Source of the DNA: Albifimbria verrucaria
Taxonomy: Eukaryota; Ascomycota; Sordariomycetes; Hypocreales; Stachybotryaceae
NCBI GenBank assembly: GCA_020081605.1
Contig: JAHREC010000045.1
Location: 2,604,001 to 2,668,000, forward strand
Direction of reading: 5' to 3'
DNA: 64,000 nucleotides
Shown: one piece after another, positions 48,951 through 60,108 of the stretch
Layout of the letters: each line of letters begins with the position of its first letter
How positions within the stretch are numbered: the stretch's first letter is position 1
Notes under the pieces: model-generated
Seen by the model: the letters and a program-made list of their open reading frames with translations, nothing else
Databases searched by the model: none
What the model was told of the DNA's origin: nothing
Translations under genes and position numbers: made by a program

Positions 48951-50440
48951 TCACAGACTAATTTCACTAGATCCTAGACCTAACCTATGGTTTAGAAGAT
49001 GGAAAATGCAGATACGTAATTCGACCTGACCTATGTCCAAGAACAAGGGTGCCTCCATACAAGGCTGCGCATGTAGGCCTGTAATCGGGCGGAAGCCAGA
49101 GGAGATGCTCTGCCCCCGACTGACCCAATTCTCGCTGATAGTTAGACCATCAACGTCTTTTTCCACCAAAGCCTGTCCTGGTACCTGCGTAATCGTGTCT
49201 GGCGCAGTTGTTGCTTTATTCGCCTCCAATGGTTTTATGGGACTGGTCCAACCTCCCACCCGTCTTTTCCCTTGCCGATTGTGAACAACACCAGTAAAGA
49301 GTTTGGAGTCCAGCTTATCTGACTCTGATTCTGCTTTTCTGACTGTAGCCAAGCCGGCTTTTTGGAGATACATCTCAAAACCGGACAATAGAGGCTCTAG
49401 AGTGTCTGGTACACGCGATAGCAAAGTAAACATACGTATCATGTCTTCCTCGCAATCGTTATCTAGGAGATCCTTGAATTCGGCTTGAAACTTGCTAGAT
49501 GATTTAGCAATCAGCGATTCGTTACATGTTGATCTTAGATGGGGTGCAGTGTCGACATGTAGGTATATTCGCACTCGCTCCTCTTCTTCATCGAGCCGTT
49601 GCTGGACTTTTTTCATGTATGTGTCGATTCTCTCTCTCGCAAGCTCATTCCTTTCCGAGTCATAGAATCGACCTGTTTCTTTAGGAACGGGGCTTCAAAA
49701 TGTTTTTGATACACTTGAAGAGTTTGAGTGTGGCCTTCTCCGGAGAATCCTATGAGACATAGCGATTCTATGAATGACTTGATGTGTCCATGATCAACCT
49801 TTGAACCTCTTCTCTGCTCTTCAATCAGTCTCAAAGTCGTATTTACGACCTTTTCAGAGATTTGGAAGAAAAACACATCCCGCCATTGAACTAGATGCAA
49901 CGTTTTGATAAAGTATATCTGCATTCTGCCTTCGTCTTGTTCACGTTGCACCCAGTGGCGATTAAGATATCGAAAGATATGGTTTATATAGTCAGCGGCC
50001 AAGACAAAGCGGCTCCATTCTCGTACATAGAAAGCAAGTAAGGCGTTTTCAGTGTAATGGTGAGATTCAATAACCAGTTGCTCGAGATGAAGACTTATAT
50101 GATCACGAAGATTCATGTAGAGGTCTTCACCAACTAGGTGAGCTAAGATAGCATATTAAAAACATATTTAATACTACATGCATAAGGACAAGACTCACCT
50201 CCAACCCGAGATGAAATAAACTTTTCATAATCATAGGTTCTTGAAAAGGTACAATAGTCATGGATAATGCTAATGAACCGCAGTTAGATTAGCCTCGCAC
50301 ACACAAAAGATTTCTCTTACCTGTTCATGTTCATATACTGTGGATGTGTAATTAGTACCTATCGTGTCAACGTAGCTCTACAAACGATATGAACAGGTAC
50401 GCACCGTAGTAAGATCTACGCCACCCTTCGGATTGGACAT
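48951..50440 (-). CDS. Truncated cullin-1 (Cdc53) paralogue, N-terminal repeats only
   Basis: The start is the ATG at 50440 (MSNPKGGVDLTTV), with short introns before the main exon at 50116. Cullin repeat motifs are clear: FRYLNRHWVQREQDEGR, YFIKTLHLVQWRDVF and later RMFTLLSRVPDTLEPLL. After about residue 300 the likeness stops (KLDSKLFTGVVHN...), and the frame ends at 48951, only 121 bp from the next gene. The cullin homology domain, the RING (Rbx1) contact surface and the neddylation Lys region are missing. A normal cullin-1 is about 750 residues. As a fragment it could still bind a Skp1-like adaptor, so dominant interference is possible, or it is a dying copy. One offset lies near 49680-49682. 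Confidence 0.7.
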
Positions 50441-50509
50441 TATCTTAGCAATTCCTGCGCTCAAATACGTCCAACTACATCAAACTAGTTCAACAAGTTT
50501 CTTTATACA

Positions 50510-53500
50510 CTAGCTTGTTTGTAACTCACCAATTTTCAAGATCCACCACATTATCGGGTCTGGGGGCATCCCTTCAGTCCTATTTCGTGCAACTGGAGGT
50601 TTCTGCTGTACCGCCTCTGGATCTACAATCCAGTTCTTCGTCGTATTGTCATCAGAAGAAGATGTGAGGATACTCCCATCCGGTGAGAAGTGGATGGTTC
50701 TGACCCAGTCGCGGTGACCTTCAAAGGTATCTTTATGCTCTCCGCTGCTAATATTCCAGAGTCGTATCCTCCAGTCGCTTGCTGAAGATGCGAGTAATTC
50801 CCCATTTGGCGAGAAATCAACAGCTAGTACATAGCCACTGTGGCCAGTAAGAACCTTGTGTAGTATACCGCCATCGGCATGCCATAGACGAACTTCTTGA
50901 TCGCTTGAAGCTGACGCCAGCAGTCTCGAATCGGGCGAAAAGGCGATACCCAAAATCTGACCTGAATGACCTTCTAGAGTATGTTTAGGAGCACCTGTTC
51001 TGGTCTCCCACACTTTGATGGCTGTGTCGCTGGAAGCTGAAGCGACGCTCTCTCCATCTGTAGAAAAAGCAACCGCATTAACACAAGCGAAATGATGGTT
51101 GGGCTCAAGAACATGAGGTATCTTGGAGGTATCCCACAACCTTATAGTGCAATCGCTTGAGCCTGATGCTAGAACGGTGCTGTCGGGTGAGAAGGCTGTG
51201 GTGTTAACCCAGTCACGATGGCCTTCTAACTTCTCAGCAATGCCTGACTTGATATCCCACAGTTGGACTGATCCATCGTTCGAGGCAGATGCAATCACCT
51301 GGCCATCATGAGAAAACACAACCGAGTTGACGGAATCGCGATGACCAGTAAACTCCTTGCAAACACCTGTGGTAAGATCCCACAGCCGGATTAAATGGTC
51401 GCTTGAAGCAGAAGCCAGCATGTGGCCGTCTGGCGAGAATGCAACTGCGTTGACCAAGTTGAAGTAGCCCGTCAAAGTCTTCACGGAAGCTCTTGAATGA
51501 ACTTCCCATAACCGGACAGTTTGATCATTTGAACCCGAAGCAAGCACTTGGCCATCGGGTGAAAAGGCAAGGGTAGTCACAGGACCATTATGGCATTCTG
51601 ATATCTCAACATGAGATCTGCTGGCAATACTCCATAAGCGTATCGTCCGATCGCCAGAACCTGACGCAACGAGATTGCCATTGGGCGAGAAGACGACGGA
51701 ATTTACCCAGTCTTTGTGACCTTCAAGAGTACATATAATAGCATTCTTATCGATGTTCCAAAGTCGTACAGTCCGATCACTACCTCCAGAGGCTAGCAGT
51801 CTGCTATTGGGTGAGAAGTCAAGGGAAAGTACATAGCCCGAATGACCCCTCAAAGTTTTCTTGTAGGCGCCGGTGTCGCCGTCCCATATTCGTATGGTCC
51901 GGTCACTGGAAGAAGACGCGAGACGTTTACCGTTGGAAGAAAATGCAACGGCAGTGACAGGACGATGATGACCTTCCAATATCTGAAGGCATGAGTCCCA
52001 AGCCTCTCGAATGCCCACTGCTGTCGGTATCTGATGGGCTCTCTGCTCCCAGAATCGCTTTTTCACCGCGCTCGTCTGTGGAGAGAATGTAAGAGCAGCA
52101 CCGTAAATTTGCAACAGGGCACGCTCAATGATTGACTGGAAGCTAATGATAAATCTTTCGGCATCTTTCAGAAACGAGATTAGAGTTGTGTTTGTGGTAT
52201 ATGCTGACTGCTAGTTGTTAGAGTTGTATCTTGGATCTCCTAGGACGACCTACTTCAACTTTCCTGCGGAGCTTTCTAACAGAGACGGAACCTTCCGCAA
52301 GTTTTCGCAGAAGACTTAGACTCTCTAGCCAGTACAGGAAATGGCTTTGCAGAAACTCAGATACTCGACCATTCTCAGAAAGGATATCCAAATGACTGAG
52401 CACTGCCTCACATGCATGATCAATCCAATATACGCAGGAGTACCCAGCCACAGCCAAAGGATCTGGATCAGGAGTTGTAGGATTATCGACAGATCCAAGT
52501 GTGCTTAAATCATAGATATCACGCTTCAATTTCTCGAAAAGTATATCTAGTGATGATGTGAACACAGAATGATGGACGCTGGTGTCTCCGTCTGGGAATA
52601 CCGAATTGAATGCATCATTGGTCAGGAAATCTTTGGCTGATTGGTGAATGATATAGACGCTGTCATCGCGGATCGTGAGAAAAGAACTGCATAGTTCCAC
52701 AATCCTTATAATCGATAGGGGTTTCTCAGAAATTTGCTTTGGTAAACCTGACAGTGTGCCCAACTCTCTTAAACGGAGTGGCCGGTATGCCACGGTAATG
52801 GTTGCTAGTAACATTCGACACAAGGCTGGCTGATCTCGTTTTAAGTCTTGTATTTGCCTCATCATGCGAGCATAAACCTGTTTCAAATCTGTCGGCATCT
52901 CGTCGATCACATCTAATGCTTCCCAACTCTCGACATCTCTTAGCTCCTTGACCACAAGAGACACCCATAGAAAGGTCCCATTGGCTTTTTCATGCATTTT
53001 CTCTCGAATCTGCTGCTGGAGATTCTTGTCATCTTGGATAGATGAAAGCTCTGACACGCTATGTCGGATATACGTGTCAACAGCCTGAGACACACACTCT
53101 GCGTTTTCTTTCAGTTCTAAACTCAACCTCAGTCGTGATACATCCACTCGAAGCTTGCGCTCAATATCAGGCCTGTTTCGACTGGAGACAATCCACTTGA
53201 GTCGTTTCGACAATGATGAAGTCTGATCAATGAGATCCAACAGCTGTGGTAGCCCGATCTCGCATTCATCAAGTGCGTCTATAATGAGGTAGATTGTGTT
53301 CGATTTGAGGGCTTGTAAGATATTGATGAATATTTCCGAAAGGGCAATCCATGAATTTTCATCTTCGAACAACTTTTTCCCAGCATGTTCATACTTTTTT
53401 CTAACATGCGATAGTAAAGATTGCTGTTGTTCTACCAGAAGGTATATCAGACCGCAGAGCACAGATGTGGCGTTATTGATTCTCGAGTCGGTGCCTTGGC

Positions 53501-53884
53501 AAAAGAAGAAGGAGAGCAGTGGAGTGAGACTTGGATCTACCAGTTTTGTCATGGATCGCAAGTGGTCGATAATGCCACAGAGAAGCATTGTTTTCCCTTG
53601 CCAGCATCACCTTTTACCCACAACAGACTGCACTGTTTGTCATCTCGCCAGTGTCGAAAGTCATTGTGGTCAATAATCCACATGTATGAGTCTTTTAGAA
53701 GGCCGCCCTTGGTCTCCTCAATACGCGTTTTATCATCCCGCGGATCTGTGGTCCGCAGATCAGCGATACACCGATCCTCTGTCTGATAGATACTGATGTT
53801 GTCTCCAACGTGAGCACTGACACGTGCATTATCCTGGCCATCGACCTTAATATTACCAGCAGTATTTGAAGAGGCTGCCATCAT
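50510..53884 (-). CDS. NACHT-WD40 STAND receptor (NWD2-like) with N-terminal amyloid motif
   Basis: Two exons (52254-53884, 50510-52207) with a 46-nt intron (CTAAC branch) give about 1,109 residues. Residues 10-32 hold a HET-s-type amyloid motif, GNIKVDGQDNARV then a Val-Gly-Asp-Asn turn. The NACHT domain has Walker A GDAGKGK-T (near residues 92-99), Walker B YLIIDALDE (about residue 200) and helix ATGTFLW-like ANGTFLWVSLV. The C terminus carries 11 WD40 repeats. Such receptors oligomerise after ligand binding and template a partner with the same motif. The frame is offset once, at the T run 53591-53594 inside Walker A. The divergent neighbour is the HET-S-like gene at 55243. Cytosolic. The stop at 50510 is taken at face value. 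Confidence 0.85.
50590..51985 (-). repeat. Eleven WD40 repeats of the NLR
   Basis: Eleven units of about 42 codons, each with a G-H...V..(V/L).FSP.G...AS...D..(I/V)RLW frame. They differ clearly from one another at most positions. These are diverged repeats, unlike the near-identical WD40 repeats of rapidly evolving het genes. Confidence 0.8.
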
Positions 53885-55242
53885 TCATGGATGGAAATGT
53901 CTGAGTCGATTTTTGAGACAATGTCTCCTCGTCTTGATCTGACCCCCACTGCCTTATGTGAGGGGCGGCAAGGGTGTTCACTTGGTGCCGTTGCAAATGA
54001 TAACCGCCAATACACGTGCAATCGATGGACAGTAGTGGGCAGAATAGTACGAATCAAAGTTCCCGTCCTTGTACTGCAACAATGAACTGGTTATGGCAGA
54101 ATAACAATCACGCGATGATGTGTTGATTCCTGAGTGTGCAAAAACGCTAAATTTCAGCCTCAATTCAGCTGAGCATGGGGACCAATAGTCAGTGAAATTC
54201 ATTTTCGATAGTTGCAATTAACTCCCACTATGTACTTTGGAGAGTATGCGGCTGTATGTAGATCAAGCCATGTGTAGCTGAAAATACAGCCGTATTTACA
54301 CATCCGCCATGTGATCTGCAGCGGCGGCAAGGTTAAGTATCACCATGCCCTCATGTCAAGAAGCGTAGTGGGAATGATGGCTGCTACTGCTATTGAGTAC
54401 ATATACCTAAACAATGCGAAACGGCGAGGGGTCGGGGCGGGAAGCCAGCCTTGGGGAAGATCCCGCAGCTAAGACAGTAGGATTGGTGAGCCATCTTATG
54501 GCGCCTACTCTTGCACTAGTTTCAAGACGGAATTTTAAAACGATTTCTGTCCATTCTCACAGACAACTGAGTAAAAAGAAGAAGACTGGGTCTTGTACTT
54601 CTCCTAATCAAGGTCTTATTCAGGATGATAAGTTAGTACAGGACAGGAAAAGAACAGCAGAGCATACTTAAATGAGTATTCACTTAATGTAACTGTTTCA
54701 TTTGAACAAAGTTGTAATACATGTCAGTTATCATTATCACTTATTCGTGCTGGCGACTGCCATCTTATTACTACCCACGGCAGCTACCTAAAGCAGCTTT
54801 TGGGACCTAATTTGGTACTATGAAACTTACATTCTGACTCAACTTAACGCTTATTGCTACAGCGATTGCAGCTACTATTTTACAGGGGCCACAACCAACG
54901 GCAGCCGCTATAGCGAGAACTGTTCAGTCAACGAACTTGAACTTGGCAGAATGAAGAGAAAACCGACGTCGAAAAGAACATGCCTGCTAGATTATGTCTA
55001 CTGTCAATATAAGTGATCCAGACCCAAGTTAGAATGCACCTGTGGAATGCAGAGTTCCTTTAGCTTGTAAAATGGTGGCTGAACCAGTCGGAAAGTTCAC
55101 ACCCTTAATCTGGTAACACAACCATCTCCTCTTGTTTCGCGATAACTGCATAATAGCATGTGACTTTTTCTTAGCTGAGGCTGATGTGCTTCCCCACGTT
55201 TCCTACTCAATCTCCGAGTCAATCCAAGTCAAGCAGCCCAAC
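53885..55242. promoter_or_regulatory. Divergent intergenic region of the NLR / HET-S-like pair
   Basis: 1.36 kb between two divergent start codons, with no supported gene. Only an 85-codon frame near 54414-54671 is open, and it has no motif. It presumably carries both promoters. Confidence 0.4.
54250..54293. repeat. Short inverted repeat
   Basis: Nine-base arms (CGGCTGTAT and ATACAGCCG) 26 bp apart in the divergent promoter. It could be a regulator-binding palindrome or chance. Confidence 0.3.
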
Positions 55243-56102
55243 ATGGCAGAAATCTTCGGCACCGTGGCCAGCGCTTTGAGCGTTGCCGCTCTCTTCAACA
55301 ATTGTGTGGATTGCTTCGAATACATTCAGCTTGGCCGCCATTTTGGAAAGGATTTCGAACGGTGCCAGCTGAGAATTGATATTGCGAAAACGCGTTTGAG
55401 CAGATGGGGTCAAGCCGTCAACATTAACGATCCCTTGAAAGAACCCCAGTTTGACACAGCGTCGCCAGATGATCCTGCAGTTCAACAAGTCAAGTCAATC
55501 TTGGAAGAAATTGCCCTCCTATTTCAAAGTATCCAGAAGACATCGGAGCGGTATAAACTCAAGTCAAAGCAGGAAGATCTAGTATGCTTCCAGGATGAGG
55601 ACATGTCATCAGTTGGACAAACCGTGCATGGCCGACTTGAGACTATTACTCGCCAGAGGCAGAAACGCACAGGCATCTTCAAGAAGGCAGCATGGGCATT
55701 GTACGACGGGAAGCATTTCGAAAAATTAATAGGAGAGATTATAATTTTCATGGGTGAGCTGGAAGAACTCTACCCCTGGAGAGCGCCATCCAAGGTCTGG
55801 TGATAGAAGAGGTTGGCCAGGTAGATGACGAGCCCAGCCTTTTAGCTCTGCAAGATGCCGCTGTTGACACCGATGCCGTCTTCTCTGATGTTGTGGCGCA
55901 GAAGGTCTTGGATATTGCTGGCAGAAACTCTGCCAAAGAAATCAAATCGATGGATACGGCAAAAGTGCTTGTTGGAGGCAAATGGAGTGAGGCAGCATTA
56001 AGGGGTGGCACAAGAGGACTGTCTGACCGCACTGAGAATGCGGCCGGTTCTATAACAGCAAGTGGGAAATCTGCTGTCCAAATTGGAAATCAATATGGAT
56101 GA
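55243..56102 (+). CDS. HET-S-like protein: HeLo domain plus C-terminal amyloid repeats
   Basis: The ATG is at 55243, single exon, about 286 residues, close to the Podospora HET-S/s length. The first ~225 residues are a HeLo domain: a hydrophobic N-terminal segment (AEIFGTVASALSVAALF), then NNCVDCFEYIQLGRHFG. The C terminus holds two 21-residue-type amyloid repeats ending DTAKVLVGGKW and SGKSAVQIGNQYG. When the repeats template into a beta-solenoid, the HeLo domain becomes able to insert into membranes and kill the cell. The partner is the divergent NLR gene. The frame is offset at the C run 55773-55776, so as sequenced the two halves are in different frames. Either an assembly under-call or a null allele; a similar break occurs in most genes here. 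Confidence 0.85.
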
Positions 56103-56465
56103 CCGGATTCTGTTTGACAATTGAGAGGGCACACCATTGTGTACTCTCGAGGTTGAGCCTGGGAAACAATGCGGCTGCGTTAACTTATTCAGGGCAATTT
56201 TGCTCCTAGCCGCAACTTATTTTACGTAGTATATTTCGTTTTAACATCCAATCATTCAAGGAATCTCTCAATCACAACACAGACTACTATCCATTTATTC
56301 GCTCAAGTTTCCACGGTGAGCACTATGAGTGGGATACTAATGAAGCCAACAGGCATGAAGGTCTCAAACGAGACAGGCCAAATACCTTCAATATTTCTCG
56401 TAATAATGCTTGGAGGCATCGCCCCAGAGCCTACAATGCCCTGTATAACTCCATTATGATGTCCA
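56103..56465. other. Convergent spacer
   Basis: 363 bp between the HET-S-like and subtilisin 3' ends. No gene is seen. Confidence 0.5.
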
Positions 56466-59400
56466 TCAACCTGTCTTATTATACTTGCCTAGAACCTTGA
56501 TCTGCGGCGTCTTGAAAACATCCCAATTATCAGCAGACTTAGGATTTCCGAACGGCCGAAGGGTCGCGAAACGAATCCTAAAAAAGTCAGCTATCATGCA
56601 AAGAATAAGATTCAATGAGAGAGTAGGTTTCAAACTTACGTGTAGGTACCCGGCTCAATTTGACTGCCATTGCCCAACTTTCCAAACCACCAGAACTCGT
56701 GATAAGAATTCTGTGTCTGTGCATTACGGAAGAGGTCAATTTGAGGGTAGGTCCATGTGTCATCAGGATCATCATATCGAAGGTCAATCCAATTGACCGA
56801 TCCGGCGCCGACCCAAGAGGTGGCAGGACCAATATAGCCATTTTGACCCGGCACAGGAGGATACTCCCAATTACGTTCTGACCAACCAGCCTCATAAACC
56901 TGTAATTATTAGAACATGAAAAGCAAAGTATCTGTGCTTGGGGAAGAGGCCTTACATCCCAGCGAACTTCCTTAGTTCCCCATATGATCTTGGAGTAAAT
57001 CTTCGGGAAATCCTGCTCGTTCGAGGAGAGGTCGAAGGTATAACTATGGTTTGTCAGTGGTTATAGGAGGCTTTGATCACATGTCGCACGTACTTCGACT
57101 TGTCTTGAATACTGATAAACCTCACATTAGATCGTGAAAACGGGTAGGTTGTTCGGTATATCGGGCTTAGTTCAGCCTTGAGGTTCGCAGCCAAACCTAG
57201 AGAATTATTGGCACAGAGTTATAATTGATCATTGAGACAACAAGACCTACCTGAATAAGGAACAGACAGCTGTTCGCCGTTGCTGGCAGAAACGAAAATC
57301 TTGCCACTGTATAGAGGCAAGGCCGAGGAATTCCAACCCAAATTGTTCGGGTTGTTAAAGTTTACCCTGAGATATGTTATTTTATATTCTTTATAGTCCA
57401 AATCTTTAGCACTCACGAAACAGTCTTGCTTTGACCTGGTTTCAAGGTAAACTCCCTTGGAAGGGATACTTGAACAGGCAATGAGATTGGTATTAACTCC
57501 GTGAAGCTTTTGAGTCGTTTCTCGCCAGATGTTGGAGGCAACTCGAACCATCCAGCGGCTTCTACACCTGCAGCTGCGTCATATGACAGCTTGTAAGTGA
57601 TGTCCTTAGAATCACCATTCGTAACAGTAAGGTCATGATAGCGCCTGAAGTAATGAGTATCGTTCAGTGCAAACTTTTCAAAGTTGAGCTCAGTGGTATA
57701 GTTAACCACTTTAAAAGCATTGATGAGACCGTTACCAACTTGAGGAACCGGAGCTGAGAAGCCATAGTCCTTGGCAGTTCCATCTGACCAGGGAAGAGCC
57801 GTCCCACTGGAGATAATTCGTTGATGCAGCTTCTTAGCAAATCCTTTGCCTAAATACAATGTCAACATATGAAGCTTTTAATGATAAGTGAAACTGAAGG
57901 AATAGACTAACCGTGGGTGGCACGTCCACCATGTGCACCAATGTACAAAGCTGCAACACCTGCAACATATGGAGCGGCCATTGAAGTTCCGGACAGCAAG
58001 GCGTATGTGCCATCAAGATAAGTGCTAAAGATCTACAACGAGTTAGATTTATGAATCTTCATAAGTGCGAGTCGATGCTTATACCTGTCCACCGGGAGCA
58101 GCAATATCTGGTTTGATTTGAAGGTCATTGGTGCCACCCCACGAGGTAAAAGTGTTTGGTCGGCCACCTGCGGGATATTCAAGACCTACGACAGCCTCAG
58201 GGTTAGTTGAGAAATCAGCTGTGACATTTCCTCCCGCTTTAATTGTTTCTATGATAGCCTTCCCAGCATCAGCCGTAATGAGACCGATTAGGCCTTCGTC
58301 GCTAGTGGTTCCTGGTGTAATGAGGGGTTCTCATTGTTGTAGATAAGGATGTATTCTGCACCGATTGCGAAAAGATTTTGCTGCTTGATAGTGAAAGTAC
58401 AAGTGCCTCGCCTAACAAGCGGGACTTTGCCCACCAGGCTAGGAGTGCCTTCGGGGTAGGGCTCACAGCCATCAGCAGGGTCGGATGTATCGAAGTTTAG
58501 GGGTACAACAGGCCAGCCAGCTACACTGGAGGGAAGTAGTAAGTCGAAGGTAAATAGCCAGCCTGTATAGTATGTCATCAGATGGTGTTTAAAATGAGCG
58601 CTGAGTAGATTAGACGAACCTTAGTAGTGTTGCTAACTCCGTCAACCGAAAAGGTCAGCTCAAAGGGCGAAGCGGGATACTTCTCCGTTTCGACAGAAGC
58701 GATAGCGAGGACATTTTCGCCAGAAGAGCCGCTGCTACCAAAGAAAGGTCCAGCAGCACCGCTGTTACCGGCACTTATTGTGACAACGACGCCTTCCTCG
58801 ACCAGGCGAGATGCCACTTCAGCCCATGCGCCGGTGCTCCAGCCACTGGGTCCACCTAAGGACAGTTAGGAACAAATCATGAAATACTATATCAAACTTT
58901 CTTACCAATGCTAGCAGTGATGATATCAACCTGCGTATGGTTTAGTTGTTAACTAATCAAAGCCAGTCTAACATGGGAACTTACACCGTCCTCGTGGGCT
59001 TTCAAGAAGGCTTCAACCAAGGTTGCCTCGTCTACACTTCCCTAGAAGTTGTTAGCAGTCATTTTAATTACAATGAATAAGAGCCAACTGACAAGTTGAG
59101 AGAAAACCTTGTACGAATAAACTGACGCTCGTGGTGCAACACCGGTCCAACTACATAAGAGTCAGCAAGGCACGTTAAAACTAAAGCGCAACCACACGAA
59201 CTATTCATTCTCACCCACAATAATTCCTGCCACGTGCGTACCTATAGCATAGTTAGATATAACTGCAGCCAGGTAAAGTGGTTCTTTAATATCTCACCGT
59301 GCCCCTGTAGGTCCAAGGGATCATCATCAGGTGTTTTGGGCTCAGCAGGCCAGACTGCACAAACGCATCAATGGAGTCTGTTCATGTTTTCGGTGGCTGA

Positions 59401-60108
59401 TATCATGGACCACAACTTACTGCCATCTCCAACAAAATCGTAGCCTCCAACGATTTTGAACCCTTCACCGTAGCCTCCTCCAAGCTGTTTTCAATTGAGC
59501 TTAGTGACAAAGAAATGCCAAGGGAGAAACTTACTGCAGGGTGGTCGTACCAGGTTCCCGTGTCCACAACGCCAACCTTCACGCCTTGGCCATAGATCCC
59601 TCGCTCATGTAGCTTACTTACTCCAGTAGCGTTGTGGGTGGTATAGTTACTGGCAGCTGCTGCGTCGCTGAATGAGGCTGGTTCAAGAGGGGCCAACGAG
59701 ATAAGGTTGTTAGGCCAGACGCGCAAGACGCCTTCCAGCCTCTGCAAGCTGTCTGTGTTGTGTGTGTTGGTCTGGATGCTTGCACCAGAAAATACCTGAC
59801 TCTCAAAATTCTTGACAACTATGATATCGGACTCGTCACTGGAACTGATACGAGCACCAGCAATACCCTATATTTGGTCAGCTCCTCCATTGCAGGTGTT
59901 ACAGTACTGGAAATCTCACCGGAGCATACTCAACAATGTAGCTCTTTGCAACAGGAATGGTACCATTGATTTTTGAATCATCTTCTTGTTGGCGTGGGTC
60001 AAGACGTTGAGCACTTCCCAAAGCAGGAAGTGCGAGAATGGCTATGCTGCTTAGTAGGAGCATTGTCACGATTCTGCAAAACGACTGAGGGATGCCTGAC
60101 ACCATCAC
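56466..60108 (-). CDS. Secreted subtilisin-like serine protease (S8A) with PA and Fn3-like domains
   Basis: The ATG is at 60108. The N terminus has a hydrophobic signal segment (MLLLSSIAILALPALGSAQ) and an I9-type propeptide (YIVEYAP). The catalytic triad is visible: Asp in GVVDTGTWYDHPA, His in QGHGTHVAG and Ser in LSGTSMAAPYVAG. A PA-type insert (GKVPLVRRGTCTF) precedes the Ser region, and Fn3-like C-terminal strands follow. More than ten short introns are seen. One offset lies at the G run 58324-58327. Members degrade proteins outside the cell or in the vacuole. Its neighbour is the HET-S gene, but secretion makes a direct role in that pair unlikely. Confidence 0.8.
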
